This document shows positions 26,598 through 35,572 of a stretch of DNA of 64,000 nucleotides, in pieces. The position numbers were made by a program, and so were the translations under genes. The stretch spans positions 62,001 through 126,000 of the forward strand of contig DYNM01000004.1 in assembly GCA_020721065.1 (NCBI GenBank), given 5' to 3'. A model generated the notes under the pieces. That model was not told the origin of the DNA. It was given only the letters and a program-made list of their open reading frames with translations, and searched no databases. The number at the start of each line of letters is the position of its first letter. The first letter of the stretch is position 1. The stretch comes from Thiocystis violascens (GTDB lineage: Bacteria > Pseudomonadota > Gammaproteobacteria > Chromatiales > Chromatiaceae).

Positions 26598-28577
26598 ATG
26601 GCAGGAGAATTCGGTAAGCCGGAAATCGTCGAAGAAGAAGTAGACATCCTTCTGATTGGCGGCGGCATGGGCGCTTGTGGCGCAGCTTATGAAATCGGCC
26701 CTTGGTTGGATGAAGCCAAGAAGCAAGGCATTGATCTGAAAGTCAAACTGGTTGACAAGGCGGCAATGGATCGCTCCGGCGCAGTGGCGCAGGGTCTGTC
26801 GGCAATCAACACCTATTTGGGCGAGCAAGACCCCGCTGATTATGCGCGGATGGTTTCCAACGACCTGATGGGCATTACCCGCGACGACTTGGCTTATGAC
26901 CTCGGTCGTCACGTCGATGATTCGGTGCATCTGTTTGAAGAATGGGGTTTGCCAATTTGGAAGCAGCCCGGCGATGAAGGCAAGAATCTGGTGGACGGCG
27001 GCAAGCCGGTTCGTTCAGGCAAATGGCAGATTATGATCAACGGCGAGTCCTATAAATGGATCGTCGCTGAAGCTGCGAAAAAGGCGCTGGGCACGGATCG
27101 CATTCAAGAGCGCGTGTTTATCGTCAAGCTGGTGAATGATAAGAACGATAGCAACCGCATCGCTGGCGCAGTCGGTTTCTCGGTGCGCGAGCACAAAGTT
27201 TTTGTTTACAAGTTCAAAGCCTGTCTGCTGGTCGCAGGCGGCTGCGTCAACATTTTCCGTCCGCGCTCCGTCGGTGAAGGCACCGGCCGCGCTTGGTATC
27301 CAGTCTGGAATGCTGGCTCGACTTACGCGATGGCAGCCGAAGCTGGCGCGGAATTGACGATGATGGAAAACCGTTTCGTGCCTGCCCGTTTCAAAGACGG
27401 TTACGGTCCGGTCGGCGCATGGTTCCTGTTGTTCAAAGCCAAGGCCGTCAACGCCTTTGGTGAGGTCTACATGGACACCAACAAGGAGCTGCTCAACGAT
27501 TATCCGCCCTACGGTCAAGCGGCAGTGCCAGCCTCGTGCTTGCGCAACCATTTGATGATGAAAGAAATGCGCGAAGGTCGCGGCCCGATTTACATGGACA
27601 CCGTGTCCGCGCTGGGCAAGCTGGCCGAGACGATGACGCCCAAGGAAATCAAGCACCTCGAAGCTGAGGCGTGGGAAGATTTTCTGGATATGTGTATCGG
27701 TCAGGCTGGCGTGTGGGCCGGTGAAAACATCGAACCGGAAAAGAAGAATTCCGAGCTGATGCCGACCGAACCCTACCTGCTCGGCTCACATTCTGGCTGC
27801 TGTGGCATCTGGGTGTCTGGCCCGACCGATGTGGGCGCACCGACTGCTGAAGAGCACGCCGACGCCGGCAAGATTCCCAGCCATCTGCCTTCCGGTTGGA
27901 ACTGGGGTTATCGCTCGATGACCACCGTCAAGGGTCTGTTCACTGCCGCTGATGGCGTGGGCGCATCCGGTCACAAATTCTCTTCCGGTTCCCATGCCGA
28001 AGGGCGTTTGGCAGCCAAGGCGATGGTGCAATTCTGCATGGACAACAAGGATCACCAGCCAGAACTGGCTGATTCGGTTGCGGATTTGGTCGATGAGATT
28101 TATCGCCCCGTGCGCAACTTCCTTGAAAGCAAGGATTACACCACTGCAATTGACGTGAATCCGAATTACATCACGCCGAAGATGCTGCAATTCCGCCTGC
28201 AAAAGGTCATGGATGAATACGTTGCTGGCGTGTCCACGATGTATCAGACCAACGCCAAGATGATGGAAGTGGCGGAGATGAAGCTGGAGATGCTCAAGGA
28301 AGATGCGCTGAAAATGCGGGCAAAAGACCTGCATGAATTGCTCCGCGCTTGGGAGAATTATCATCGGATTCTCACCGCTGAAGCGCACATGAAGCACATT
28401 CAATTCCGTGAAGAGAGCCGTTACCCCGGTTTCTATTATCGGATGGATTACAACTTCGTGGATGAGACCAATTGGAAGTGCTTCGTCAATTCGATTTATG
28501 ACAAGACTACCAAGACTTGGAACTGCTTTAAGCGGGCACATGTTGACATCGTAGACAAGTCCAAGCTGTTTAAGTAA
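26598..28577 (+). CDS. aprA: Adenylylsulfate reductase, alpha subunit
   Basis: A 659-residue flavoprotein catalytic subunit of APS reductase, in the fumarate-reductase flavoprotein superfamily. The FAD-binding glycine motif GGGMGACGAAYE lies near residues 17-28; family-specific stretches include KAAMDRSGAVAQGLSAINTY (about 53-72), GGCVNIFRPRSVGEGTGRAW (about 214-233), SSGSHAEGRLAAKAM and the C-terminal ESRYPGFYYRMDYN. Length and motifs fit the lineage of sulfur oxidisers and sulfate reducers alike. A ribosome site GGGGAAAG lies just upstream of the ATG. Two hairpins follow the stop. It is separated from its usual membrane partner genes in this window. Confidence 0.97.
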   Translation: MAGEFGKPEIVEEEVDILLIGGGMGACGAAYEIGPWLDEAKKQGIDLKVKLVDKAAMDRSGAVAQGLSAINTYLGEQDPADYARMVSNDLMGITRDDLAYDLGRHVDDSVHLFEEWGLPIWKQPGDEGKNLVDGGKPVRSGKWQIMINGESYKWIVAEAAKKALGTDRIQERVFIVKLVNDKNDSNRIAGAVGFSVREHKVFVYKFKACLLVAGGCVNIFRPRSVGEGTGRAWYPVWNAGSTYAMAAEAGAELTMMENRFVPARFKDGYGPVGAWFLLFKAKAVNAFGEVYMDTNKELLNDYPPYGQAAVPASCLRNHLMMKEMREGRGPIYMDTVSALGKLAETMTPKEIKHLEAEAWEDFLDMCIGQAGVWAGENIEPEKKNSELMPTEPYLLGSHSGCCGIWVSGPTDVGAPTAEEHADAGKIPSHLPSGWNWGYRSMTTVKGLFTAADGVGASGHKFSSGSHAEGRLAAKAMVQFCMDNKDHQPELADSVADLVDEIYRPVRNFLESKDYTTAIDVNPNYITPKMLQFRLQKVMDEYVAGVSTMYQTNAKMMEVAEMKLEMLKEDALKMRAKDLHELLRAWENYHRILTAEAHMKHIQFREESRYPGFYYRMDYNFVDETNWKCFVNSIYDKTTKTWNCFKRAHVDIVDKSKLFK

Positions 28578-28589
28578 TCCCGTGCGGTG

Positions 28590-28632
28590 AAGCGTCCGCT
28601 ACTGACTGTTTTTAGTTTAGCAACGGACGCTT
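28590..28632 (+). terminator. Hairpin after aprA
   Basis: AAGCGTCCG (28590-28598) pairs with CGGACGCTT (28624-28632) across a 25-nt T-rich loop; probably mRNA 3' protection ahead of the true terminator. Confidence 0.5.
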
Positions 28633-28641
28633 GAAGTTATT

Positions 28642-28680
28642 AAAAAAGCTCAATTACGTTTTTAGTAATTGGGCTTTTTT
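28642..28680. terminator. Bidirectional terminator shared by aprBA and agcS
   Basis: AGCTCAATTAC / GTAATTGGGCT with A- and T-runs on both sides. The stop codon of the minus-strand AgcS gene (28654-28656) lies inside the left arm of the stem. Confidence 0.88.
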
Positions 28681-30021
28681 GTTGGCAGCAGCAACGAAAT
28701 AGTCCCGTGTTAAACGGAAAACAATTGGACTTAATAACAACAATGCAACCAAATTAGGGAGCGCCATCAGTGCATTCAGCGTATCGGCGACCAGCCAAAT
28801 AAAATCGAGCTGCGCTATTGCTCCCACCGGAATCATTAGCACCCACACAATGCGAAACGGTACAATAATCTTCTCTCCAAACAGATATTCTGCGCAGCGT
28901 TCACCATAAACGCTCCAGCCTAGAATTGTCGTATAAGCAAATAGAATTAAACCAATCGCAACGACATAGCCGCCAATACCGGGTAAAGACTGTTCAAATG
29001 CTGCGGTAGATAGTGCTGCTCCAGTTAAACCTGATGTCCAAGTTTCAGAAATGATAATGACCAATCCGGTAATGGTACAAATCACCAGCGTATCAATGAA
29101 CGTGCCAATCATTGCTACCGTGCCTTGCGCGACCGGATCATTTGATTGTGCCGCAGCATGAGCAATTGGCGCACTACCTAAACCAGCTTCATTAGAAAAG
29201 ACACCGCGAGCAACACCGAATTGAATTGCTGCCGCAATACTTGCACCTGCAAAGCCACCTGCGGCAGCAGTGGGAGAGAAGGCTTGTTGAATAATCAATT
29301 GCAATGCGGGCACAATTTGCTCGTATTGCAATGCTAAAATGATTAAACCGCTGCATACATAAAATAATGCCATAAACGGCACTAAAGCGGCGGATACGGC
29401 ACCAATGCGGCGAATACCGCCGAGCAATACCAAGCCAGCAAAGACTGCCATGACGACGCCACTGATCCACAATGGAATGTTGAATGAACTTAACGCAGCA
29501 TGAGCGACTGAATTGGCTTGCACGGTGTTGCCAATACCAAATCCGGCTAAAACTCCAAAAATGGCAAAGGCGCTGGCCATCCACAACCATTTTTTGCCCA
29601 GCCCTAATTTAATGTAATACATCGGACCGCCGAGATGATTGCCATTGGCGTCAACTTCACGATAGTGCATTGCTAATACTGCTTCGGCGTATTTCGTTGC
29701 CATTCCAACTAATGCAGTACACCACATCCAAAAAATCGCGCCCGGACCGCCGAGAAAAATTGCAGTAGCGACGCCTGCGATATTGCCCGTGCCGACGGTT
29801 GCGGATAATACGGTCATTAAAGCGTGATACGGCGTGATGTCGCCAGCGCCTTGTTGTTGGCGTCCTTGCCATAACATCCGAAAGCCTAAACCGAGTTTAA
29901 ATAGCGGCATGAACCGCAAACCAAGCATTAAAAAAAAGCCAGTGCCCAGAATGAGCACCAGCATTGGTGGTCCCCACACCCAACCATTGACTAGCGTGAT
30001 CCACGCGGTGATTTGCTCCAC
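28654..30021 (-). CDS. Sodium:alanine/glycine symporter (AgcS family)
   Basis: A 455-residue inner-membrane symporter of the alanine or glycine:cation symporter family (AGCS), with about 11 membrane helices. Diagnostic segments are YHALMTVLSATVGTGNIAGV (about 67-86), the conserved GGPGAIFWMW, the SNEAGLGSAPIAHAAAQ motif (about 264-280) and WSVYGERCAEYLFG near residue 366. It would import alanine or glycine with Na+. The GTG at 30021 has GGAG 7 bases upstream; the frame extends to a TTG at 30060 without a ribosome site. It is divergent from yciB. Confidence 0.9.
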   Translation of the reverse strand: MEQITAWITLVNGWVWGPPMLVLILGTGFFLMLGLRFMPLFKLGLGFRMLWQGRQQQGAGDITPYHALMTVLSATVGTGNIAGVATAIFLGGPGAIFWMWCTALVGMATKYAEAVLAMHYREVDANGNHLGGPMYYIKLGLGKKWLWMASAFAIFGVLAGFGIGNTVQANSVAHAALSSFNIPLWISGVVMAVFAGLVLLGGIRRIGAVSAALVPFMALFYVCSGLIILALQYEQIVPALQLIIQQAFSPTAAAGGFAGASIAAAIQFGVARGVFSNEAGLGSAPIAHAAAQSNDPVAQGTVAMIGTFIDTLVICTITGLVIIISETWTSGLTGAALSTAAFEQSLPGIGGYVVAIGLILFAYTTILGWSVYGERCAEYLFGEKIIVPFRIVWVLMIPVGAIAQLDFIWLVADTLNALMALPNLVALLLLSPIVFRLTRDYFVAAANKKAQLLKT

Positions 30022-30143
30022 AATTGATCTCCAGACCTTGTTAATGATGAACTTGCGCAATCACTATACAAAAATGCTCGTATATTCGCTATTATTCCGA
30101 CGACACGACACACCAGACGCGCATTCACACTCAGGAAGCACTC

Positions 30144-30815
30144 ATGCAGTTATTGATTGATTTTTTACCAGTCTTGTTATTTTTTGTCGTTTACAAATTT
30201 GCCGGCATCTATGTAGCGACCGCAGTTGCAATTGCCGTTTCAGCAGTGCAAGTGGGCTGGAATTGGTGGCGACATCATCGTATTGAACCGCTGCAATTAG
30301 CGACGCTCGGTTTAATTGCCGTATTCGGTGGCTTGACGCTGGCACTGCATAATCCAATTTTTGTGATGTGGAAACCCACTTTGGTGAATTGGTCATTTGC
30401 TGCTGTATTTTTGGGCAGTCATTGGATTGGCGAGAGCAATTTAATTGAGCGAATGATGGGGGAAAATGTCACACTACCGCCGTTGATTTGGGCGCGTTTG
30501 AACTTTAGTTGGGCAGCATTTTTCGTTTTTCTGGGAGTGACAAATCTGTTTGTGGTATACGGTTGGAGCGGTTTTTTTACTGCACAACAATTGTTAATTG
30601 CAGAAAGTGGTCAAACCGCAATTGATCTCACTGCTTGCGCAACTACATTTAGTGATCATTTGTTGACGTTGTGTGAAGATGCGCAGGCGCGAGAGGCGAT
30701 TTGGGTCAATTTCAAGCTGTTCGGTATGATGGGATTGACCGTGTTATTTGTGATTGTGCAGGCGTTTTATTTGGTGCGTCATGCGCAAGAGCCAGCATCT
30801 AAAGAGGCTGATTAA
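30144..30815 (+). CDS. yciB: Septation-associated inner membrane protein YciB
   Basis: A 223-residue membrane protein of the YciB/IspZ (intracellular septation protein A) family, five to six helices. Family landmarks are the N-terminus MQLLIDFLPVLLFFVVYK, the FGGLTLALHN stretch (about 63-72), KPTLVNWSFAAVFLGSH, and the C-terminal IWVNFKLFGMMGLTVLF. It is about 45 residues longer than the E. coli protein: the excess lies in one segment (about 140-180) between the last two helices, which contains two Cys. It precedes yciI-like and parvulin genes in the same order as in many beta- and gammaproteobacteria. Its role is in envelope synthesis during growth and division. Confidence 0.9.
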   Translation: MQLLIDFLPVLLFFVVYKFAGIYVATAVAIAVSAVQVGWNWWRHHRIEPLQLATLGLIAVFGGLTLALHNPIFVMWKPTLVNWSFAAVFLGSHWIGESNLIERMMGENVTLPPLIWARLNFSWAAFFVFLGVTNLFVVYGWSGFFTAQQLLIAESGQTAIDLTACATTFSDHLLTLCEDAQAREAIWVNFKLFGMMGLTVLFVIVQAFYLVRHAQEPASKEAD

Positions 30816-30818
30816 ACA

Positions 30819-31118
30819 ATGCTTTACGCGATAATGGCGGTGGATGTTCCCGACAGTTTGTCGTTGCGCCAGCAGGCACGACCTGCGCATCTGGCGCGAT
30901 TGCAAGCGTTACAAGCTGACGGGCGTTTGGTGCTTGCTGGCCCGCATCCGGCGCTTGATAGCGCGGAGCCGGGCGCGGCGGGTTTTTCTGGGTCGCTGGT
31001 GGTGGCAGAATTCCCCGATCTTGCCGTTGCGCAAGCGTGGGCAGATGCCGATCCGTATCAAGCGGCTGGTGTTTATCAACAGGTCACGGTTAAACCATTC
31101 AAACAGGTTTTTCCATAA
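30819..31118 (+). CDS. YciI family protein
   Basis: A 99-residue dimeric alpha/beta-barrel (ferredoxin-like) protein of the YciI family: [20 protein letters not shown], then [19 protein letters not shown] and a C-terminal [20 protein letters not shown]. The conserved His near residue 28 and the ADxDP motif are the probable active-site elements; function is unknown in most bacteria. It starts 3 bases after yciB, so the pair is co-translated. Confidence 0.87.
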   Translation: MLYAIMAVDVPDSLSLRQQARPAHLARLQALQADGRLVLAGPHPALDSAEPGAAGFSGSLVVAEFPDLAVAQAWADADPYQAAGVYQQVTVKPFKQVFP

Positions 31119-31173
31119 TGAATAAAGATATTCTTTATTCGTTTTTATCATTCACTTTGTTAATGGAATTGAT

Positions 31174-32040
31174 ATGAAATTGTCACGTTTACCACTGGTA
31201 TTGTGTATTGCTTTGGCAGTTGGCAACGCATGGGCGGAAGAGAAAAAAGAGGCTGATTCACCCGATACGCTGATTGCTACCGTGAATGGCACACCGTATC
31301 AATTGGATGTGTTTCGCGTCTTTTATTTGTCGCGGGTGCAGCAGAACCAAGGCGAGAATACTCCCGCCATGCAGCAACAGGCCTTTGATGAATTCATGGG
31401 CTTAATTGTTGCTTCGCAAGAAGGTGAACGGCGCAAGCTCGAAACGGATCGTAATGTGATTGCGGCATTGCAATTGGAGCGAATGAAAGTGTTGTCGAAT
31501 GCAGCACTCGGTGCAATGGCGCAGGAAATGAAAGTCACTGATGATGAACTCAAGGCGGCGTATGACAAGATCAAGGCGCAGGGTGGACGCACTGAATTTA
31601 AGGCGCGGCACATCTTGGTGAAAGATGAAGATGAGGCGAAAAAGCTGATTAAACAATTGGATAAGGGCGCGGATTTTGCGGAGTTGGCGAAGAAACATTC
31701 CACCGGTCCAACGGGTAAAGATGGTGGCGATTTGGGTTGGTTTGATCCAAAACAAATGGTGCCCGCTTTCGCTGCTGCAATTGCTGATATGAAGCCGGGT
31801 AGCTATTCCAAGACGCCGGTACAGACGCAATTTGGTTGGCATGTCATCAACTTACAGGAGACGCGCAAGGCTGAACCCCCGCCGTTTGAAGATGCCAAGC
31901 CGCAGTTGACAGCTTTGGTGCAACGTCAGAAGTTGTCAGAAAAGATCGTGGAGATGCGCAATAAAGCCAAGATTGAACTCAATGAGGCGATTGTGAAAAT
32001 CACTCCGAATAAAGACGCGCCTGCGGTGAAAAAAGACTGA
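31174..32040 (+). CDS. Periplasmic parvulin-type peptidyl-prolyl isomerase
   Basis: A 288-residue SurA/PpiC-like chaperone-isomerase. A Sec signal peptide (1-21, ending GNAWA-E) exports it to the periplasm. A helical N-terminal SurA-like domain (about 30-135) precedes one parvulin domain (about 142-235) with KARHILVKDEDEAKKLIKQL, STGPTGKDGGDLGWFDP and TQFGWHVINL. It would assist folding of outer-membrane proteins or other envelope clients. The tail (about 240-288) is charged. Third gene of the yciB cluster, 55 bases downstream of the YciI gene. Confidence 0.93.
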   Translation: MKLSRLPLVLCIALAVGNAWAEEKKEADSPDTLIATVNGTPYQLDVFRVFYLSRVQQNQGENTPAMQQQAFDEFMGLIVASQEGERRKLETDRNVIAALQLERMKVLSNAALGAMAQEMKVTDDELKAAYDKIKAQGGRTEFKARHILVKDEDEAKKLIKQLDKGADFAELAKKHSTGPTGKDGGDLGWFDPKQMVPAFAAAIADMKPGSYSKTPVQTQFGWHVINLQETRKAEPPPFEDAKPQLTALVQRQKLSEKIVEMRNKAKIELNEAIVKITPNKDAPAVKKD

Positions 32041-32058
32041 TTAGAACGTCGCGTTTAA

Positions 32059-32106
32059 CTGCATTCCCCGCAATTCTTTTGCACAAAGCAGCGCGGGGAG
32101 TTGCAG
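32059..32106. terminator. Hairpin between parvulin and cvpA genes
   Basis: CTGCA..TCCCCGC on the left pairs with GCGGGGA..TGCAG on the right across a loop of about 20 bases, between two convergent genes. It lacks a clear T-run. Confidence 0.5.
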
Positions 32107-32120
32107 TGAGTGTTATACAA

Positions 32121-32624
32121 CTAAATGCGTTTGATTTGATCGCGCAAAGTGATCGGTATGTGGGTTAATACCCACTGCGCTGCGACATGAATATGCGGAA
32201 TAAGTCCAGATTCTTGCCACCAGTGCGTATTAGGAACTGGTGTTAATGCGACCAAAAAAACTACCATTCCGATTATTACTAAGCCACGTCCCATTCCGAA
32301 TAATAGCCCCAAACCACGATCAAGCCGCGTTAAGCCGGTTTTTTGAATCCACGCTGTGATCATTGCGCTGCCAAGCGTACCAATAATTAAACCAATAAAA
32401 AAAAGTCCAGTAAAAGCAATGGCGGTGCGCACCGCAGGCTGTGCTACTTGTGTAGTTAAAAGGTCGGCAATATCGCGGTGCAACCACCACGCCAACGCTA
32501 ACGCCATGATCCAAGTGCCAAAAGACAGCACTTCGCGTGCGGCACCTCGCATCCACCCGAGCGAAGCAGAAATAATCACGATAGTAATGACAGCGGCATC
32601 AATCCAGATCATTTTGGTTCCCAA
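32121..32624 (-). CDS. cvpA: CvpA family membrane protein
   Basis: A 167-residue inner-membrane protein of the colicin V production (CvpA) family, with four helices and the N-terminal signature WIDAAVITIVIISASLGWMR (about 7-26), then GAAREVLSFGTWI. The usual downstream gene purF is absent here: cvpA ends 80 bases from the convergent parvulin gene. It lies 22 bases downstream of dedD, so dedD-cvpA form an operon as in E. coli. Function is linked to envelope maintenance; the colicin phenotype is only one consequence. Confidence 0.9.
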   Translation of the reverse strand: MGTKMIWIDAAVITIVIISASLGWMRGAAREVLSFGTWIMALALAWWLHRDIADLLTTQVAQPAVRTAIAFTGLFFIGLIIGTLGSAMITAWIQKTGLTRLDRGLGLLFGMGRGLVIIGMVVFLVALTPVPNTHWWQESGLIPHIHVAAQWVLTHIPITLRDQIKRI

Positions 32625-32646
32625 CCGATGATTGTTTAATTCTCAA

Positions 32647-33393
32647 TTAACGCCGGTGAATTAAAGTATCTAGCTTTTGTTGTTGGCGTAATCGTGCTGC
32701 TAAACGTTCTGCCGCAGCACGATTCTTTTGCGGGCCAACCCGCACGCGATAATAGTATTTCCCGCGCACTTCCGCTTTTTCAACAAAAGCAGTAAAACCA
32801 GCTTTTTTTAGCTTGTTTTGCAAATTTGCTGCTGTTTCTGCATTACCCAAACTGGCCACTTGAATCACCCACGAAGACTTTTTTTCCGTCTCTTTAGGAG
32901 TTGGTTTTGATTGCTTTGTTTTAGGAATTGGTGGTTTAACATTGGCAACAACTGGCTTTTGTTTTGGCTTCGCAGTTGAGCGTATTGGCGCAGAATATGG
33001 AGTTGAAGATGTCGTCACCACTGCTGTTGTTTCAGCGCGGGACGTGGTTTCGCGTCTTCCGAGCGGCGGTGCAAAATCTATATCTGGAATTGTTGCGCCC
33101 ACATCGAGATTTAAATCAGGATCGTCAACCACTGATGAGGCTAATCGCGTGGGCATTTCTGGTTCTAGCAACGCCGCCGTATCCAATTCTGGGGTTACCG
33201 CTTCTGGCATTGGTACATTAGCAGCAGGTAAATCCGCAGTTAAACGGTCATTTAATTCCGCATCTTCTAATAAACCATGCGCCAACGGTGGTACCGGCGG
33301 TGCGCGTTCTTCAAATAACATCGGCACAAATATGGCAGCTAAAGCCACGAGCGCGACCAATCCAACTAAGCGTTTTTTTGCACTGTCATTCAT
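32647..33393 (-). CDS. dedD: SPOR domain cell-division protein (DedD type)
   Basis: A 248-residue bitopic protein: short cytoplasmic end, one membrane helix (about 8-24, VGLVALVALAAIFVPML), a long Pro/Lys-rich periplasmic linker with PIPKTKQSKPTPKETEKK, and a C-terminal SPOR domain (about 170-245; WVIQVASLGNAETAANLQNK and VRVGPQKNRAAAERLAARL). SPOR domains bind septal peptidoglycan stripped of stem peptides. DedD has this layout and is encoded directly before cvpA in other gammaproteobacteria, as here. Confidence 0.88.
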   Translation of the reverse strand: MNDSAKKRLVGLVALVALAAIFVPMLFEERAPPVPPLAHGLLEDAELNDRLTADLPAANVPMPEAVTPELDTAALLEPEMPTRLASSVVDDPDLNLDVGATIPDIDFAPPLGRRETTSRAETTAVVTTSSTPYSAPIRSTAKPKQKPVVANVKPPIPKTKQSKPTPKETEKKSSWVIQVASLGNAETAANLQNKLKKAGFTAFVEKAEVRGKYYYRVRVGPQKNRAAAERLAARLRQQQKLDTLIHRR

Positions 33394-33508
33394 CGTTATT
33401 GACTCCGCTTGTGAGAGCAGTTGCGAATCATTGCTCCAACGCTTAAACAGTTAAAAAACGGCGAGTTGTCGTCGCCGTTTGCATTGTTTTTAATCCGCAC
33501 GTTGTCGA

Positions 33509-33895
33509 TTAACTGCGCATGAGAATTGACGCTAACCACATGCCAATTGCGGTCATTGCGAGTGAGCCAATTAAATGTACCGCAATTGCGCCCATGCCCC
33601 ATAAATAATCGCCCCGCGCCAGCAATGTGACCACTTCCGCCGAAAATGTGGAAAACGTGGTTAAACCGCCGAGAAAACCAGTGATGATGAATAAGCGAAT
33701 TTCAGGCGCAAATCCGGCGTGACGGCTAAACCACGCAAGCGCAAATCCAATCAATAATCCGCCGATGACATTCGCAGTGAGGGTGCCGAGCGGCAGTGTT
33801 GGGAATAGCGGATTGAGGCGATTGCCGAGCCACCAGCGTAATAGCGCCCCTAAACCTGCGCCAATAAAAACAAAGAGTGCTGATAACGCCGTCAT
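33509..33895 (-). CDS. crcB: Fluoride exporter CrcB/Fluc
   Basis: A 128-residue four-helix membrane protein of the CrcB (Fluc) fluoride channel family. Landmarks: [18 protein letters not shown] (about 9-26), [15 protein letters not shown] (about 38-52) and the pore motif [15 protein letters not shown] (about 71-85). It forms a dual-topology dimer that exports fluoride. It starts 8 bases downstream of hisE, apparently in the same transcript. A fluoride riboswitch, common ahead of crcB elsewhere, was not seen. Confidence 0.93.
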   Translation of the reverse strand: MTALSALFVFIGAGLGALLRWWLGNRLNPLFPTLPLGTLTANVIGGLLIGFALAWFSRHAGFAPEIRLFIITGFLGGLTTFSTFSAEVVTLLARGDYLWGMGAIAVHLIGSLAMTAIGMWLASILMRS

Positions 33896-33903
33896 TGCTT
33901 TTT

Positions 33904-34221
33904 TTAGTCGCTGCGGCTGGCTTTTTCTTCTAAACCAGATAACCCAAAACGCCGCTCTAATTCGGCCAGCACCTGCGCGGGTTGCAATTCCTGCTGCGCC
34001 AGTAAAACTAAAGTGTGAAACCACAAATCAGCAACTTCATAAATGATTTTATCGGCGTTGCCATCTTTTGCTGCCATTACCGTTTCCGTCGCTTCTTCGC
34101 CGATTTTTTTTAAGATGGCGTCTAAACCTTTGGCATATAGTTTAGCAACGTAAGAAGACGCTGGATCAGCGGTTTTGCGCAATTCCAATTGCGCTGCAAG
34201 TCGATCAAGAATGTCATTCAT
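33904..34221 (-). CDS. hisE: Phosphoribosyl-ATP pyrophosphohydrolase
   Basis: A 105-residue MazG-like all-alpha enzyme for the second step of histidine synthesis, cleaving PR-ATP to PR-AMP. The metal-binding helices are clear: [17 protein letters not shown] (about 36-52) and [16 protein letters not shown] (about 61-76). HisE is a separate protein, not fused to HisI. It lies 14 bases downstream of hisI. The ATG at 34221 is chosen; an upstream extension in the frame would overlap hisI. Confidence 0.95.
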   Translation of the reverse strand: MNDILDRLAAQLELRKTADPASSYVAKLYAKGLDAILKKIGEEATETVMAAKDGNADKIIYEVADLWFHTLVLLAQQELQPAQVLAELERRFGLSGLEEKASRSD

Positions 34222-34235
34222 AAACAATGTCGCGG

Positions 34236-34643
34236 TCAATGAGTTGAAATAGGATCGTGATACATCGTGGCGGGGTCTTTGAGCACCGGCGCGGTTTCCA
34301 CCCACGCGCCATTAGCATCAAGCTGGCGGAAAAAGCAGTGATGACGCCCCGTGTGGCAAGCAATCCCGCCAATTTGTTCCACCTCCAGCAAGATGACATC
34401 GGCGTCACAATCCAGCCGAATCGCCGCCACCAGTTGCTGATGACCGGACTCCTCGCCTTTGTGCCACAGGCGCTGGCGCGAGCGCGACCAGTACACCGCG
34501 TGACCGCTCGCTTGCGTCAATTGCAGCGCCTCCCGATTCATCCACGCCATCATCAACACCGTGCCACTGCCGCGCTCCTGCGCAATCACTGGCACCAGCC
34601 CGTCAGCGTTCCACTGCACTGCGTCCAGCCAGTCATCCGTCAT
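34236..34643 (-). CDS. hisI: Phosphoribosyl-AMP cyclohydrolase
   Basis: A 135-residue Zn/Mg enzyme catalysing ring opening of PR-AMP, third step of histidine synthesis. Metal-ligand motifs [18 protein letters not shown] (about 78-95) and [11 protein letters not shown] (about 97-107) are intact. Its ATG overlaps the hisA stop in ATGA (34640-34643), so translation is coupled. hisF, which often separates hisA from hisI, is absent. Confidence 0.95.
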   Translation of the reverse strand: MTDDWLDAVQWNADGLVPVIAQERGSGTVLMMAWMNREALQLTQASGHAVYWSRSRQRLWHKGEESGHQQLVAAIRLDCDADVILLEVEQIGGIACHTGRHHCFFRQLDANGAWVETAPVLKDPATMYHDPISTH

Positions 34644-35392
34644 GGCGCGACCTGCGGTGGTTGAAGTTGATCGGCGAGCCGCTGTCCTTCCGCAAAATCC
34701 AGCGTACCTTCATAAATCGCCCTGCCGGTAATTGCCGCAGTGATCCCGCTATCAGCGACTTCCGCCAGCGCCCGCACATCATCAAGCGTCGTGATGCCAC
34801 CGGAAGCGATGATCGGCACATTCACCGCCGCCGCCAGCGCCCGCGTCGCCTCCACATTCGGACCATTCATCATCCCGTCGCGCCCGATGTCGGTGTACAC
34901 AATCGCCGTCACGCCGTCATCTTCAAACCGTTGCGCCAGCTCAATGACGTGATATGGCGTGATTTCCGCCCAGCCCTTGATCGCCACCTGCCCCTCTTTG
35001 GCATCTAAACCAACCATGATGTGACCCGGAAAACTGCGGCAAGCGCGAGCGACAAATTCTGGCTCCTTCACCGCTTGCGTGCCGATGATGCAATAACGCA
35101 CGCCCGCTTTGAGATACGCTTCAATCGTTTTTTCATACCGAATGCCGCCGCCGACCTGAATCGGCAACTGCGGATATGCCAGCGCGATGGCCTTAATGGC
35201 TGCGCCATTCATCGGTTCACCAGCAAAAGCGCCATTCAAATCAACCAGATGTAACCGCCGCGCTCCCTCGCTAACCCAGCGTCCGGCCATCTCAACCGGC
35301 TGGTCAGAAAAAATGGTCTCGTCATCCATGCGCCCTTGCCGCAGCCGCACACAACGCCCGTCTTTCAAATCAATCGCTGGGATCAGCAGCAT
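34640..35392 (-). CDS. hisA: ProFAR isomerase
   Basis: A 250-residue (beta/alpha)8 barrel that isomerises the ProFAR aminoaldose to its ketose (PRFAR), fourth step of histidine synthesis. The catalytic Asp of [12 protein letters not shown] (residue 8 region), the phosphate-binding IQVGGGIRY (about 78-86) and the second half signature [19 protein letters not shown] (about 165-183, with the second catalytic Asp) are seen. Position and length fit HisA rather than HisF. It is first of the hisA-hisI-hisE-crcB run; a 117-bp inverted-repeat element separates it from hisB. Confidence 0.95.
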   Translation of the reverse strand: MLLIPAIDLKDGRCVRLRQGRMDDETIFSDQPVEMAGRWVSEGARRLHLVDLNGAFAGEPMNGAAIKAIALAYPQLPIQVGGGIRYEKTIEAYLKAGVRYCIIGTQAVKEPEFVARACRSFPGHIMVGLDAKEGQVAIKGWAEITPYHVIELAQRFEDDGVTAIVYTDIGRDGMMNGPNVEATRALAAAVNVPIIASGGITTLDDVRALAEVADSGITAAITGRAIYEGTLDFAEGQRLADQLQPPQVAP

Positions 35393-35418
35393 GTCACTCG
35401 CCTCGCAGAGTGTATGAA

Positions 35419-35535
35419 GTGACGCAGTTGCGACTGCTATAAGTTGTTGATTGAGTTGTCAGTTGTCGGTGACAACCGCGCTGTTTACTGACAACTGACA
35501 ACCGCTCACTGACAACTTTTTTGCAACTGCGTCAC
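35419..35535. repeat. Intergenic dyad/heptamer repeat, copy D, with 13-bp terminal inverted repeats
   Basis: GTGACGCAGTTGC (35419-35431) and GCAACTGCGTCAC (35523-35535) are perfect inverted repeats enclosing TTGTCAG, TTGTCGG, a GACAACCGCGCTGTTTACTG core and three CTGACAA-like units. The 117-bp element resembles a small non-coding mobile-like unit; it sits between hisB and hisA, the position where hisH is often found. Confidence 0.75.
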
Positions 35536-35572
35536 GCTTAGAGTGGTTAAAAAAACGCCGCAGATTGCAGCA

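Noticed and set aside
33896..34240. A fluoride riboswitch ahead of crcB
   Set aside because: crcB begins 8 bases after hisE, leaving no room for the aptamer, and no matching fold was seen.
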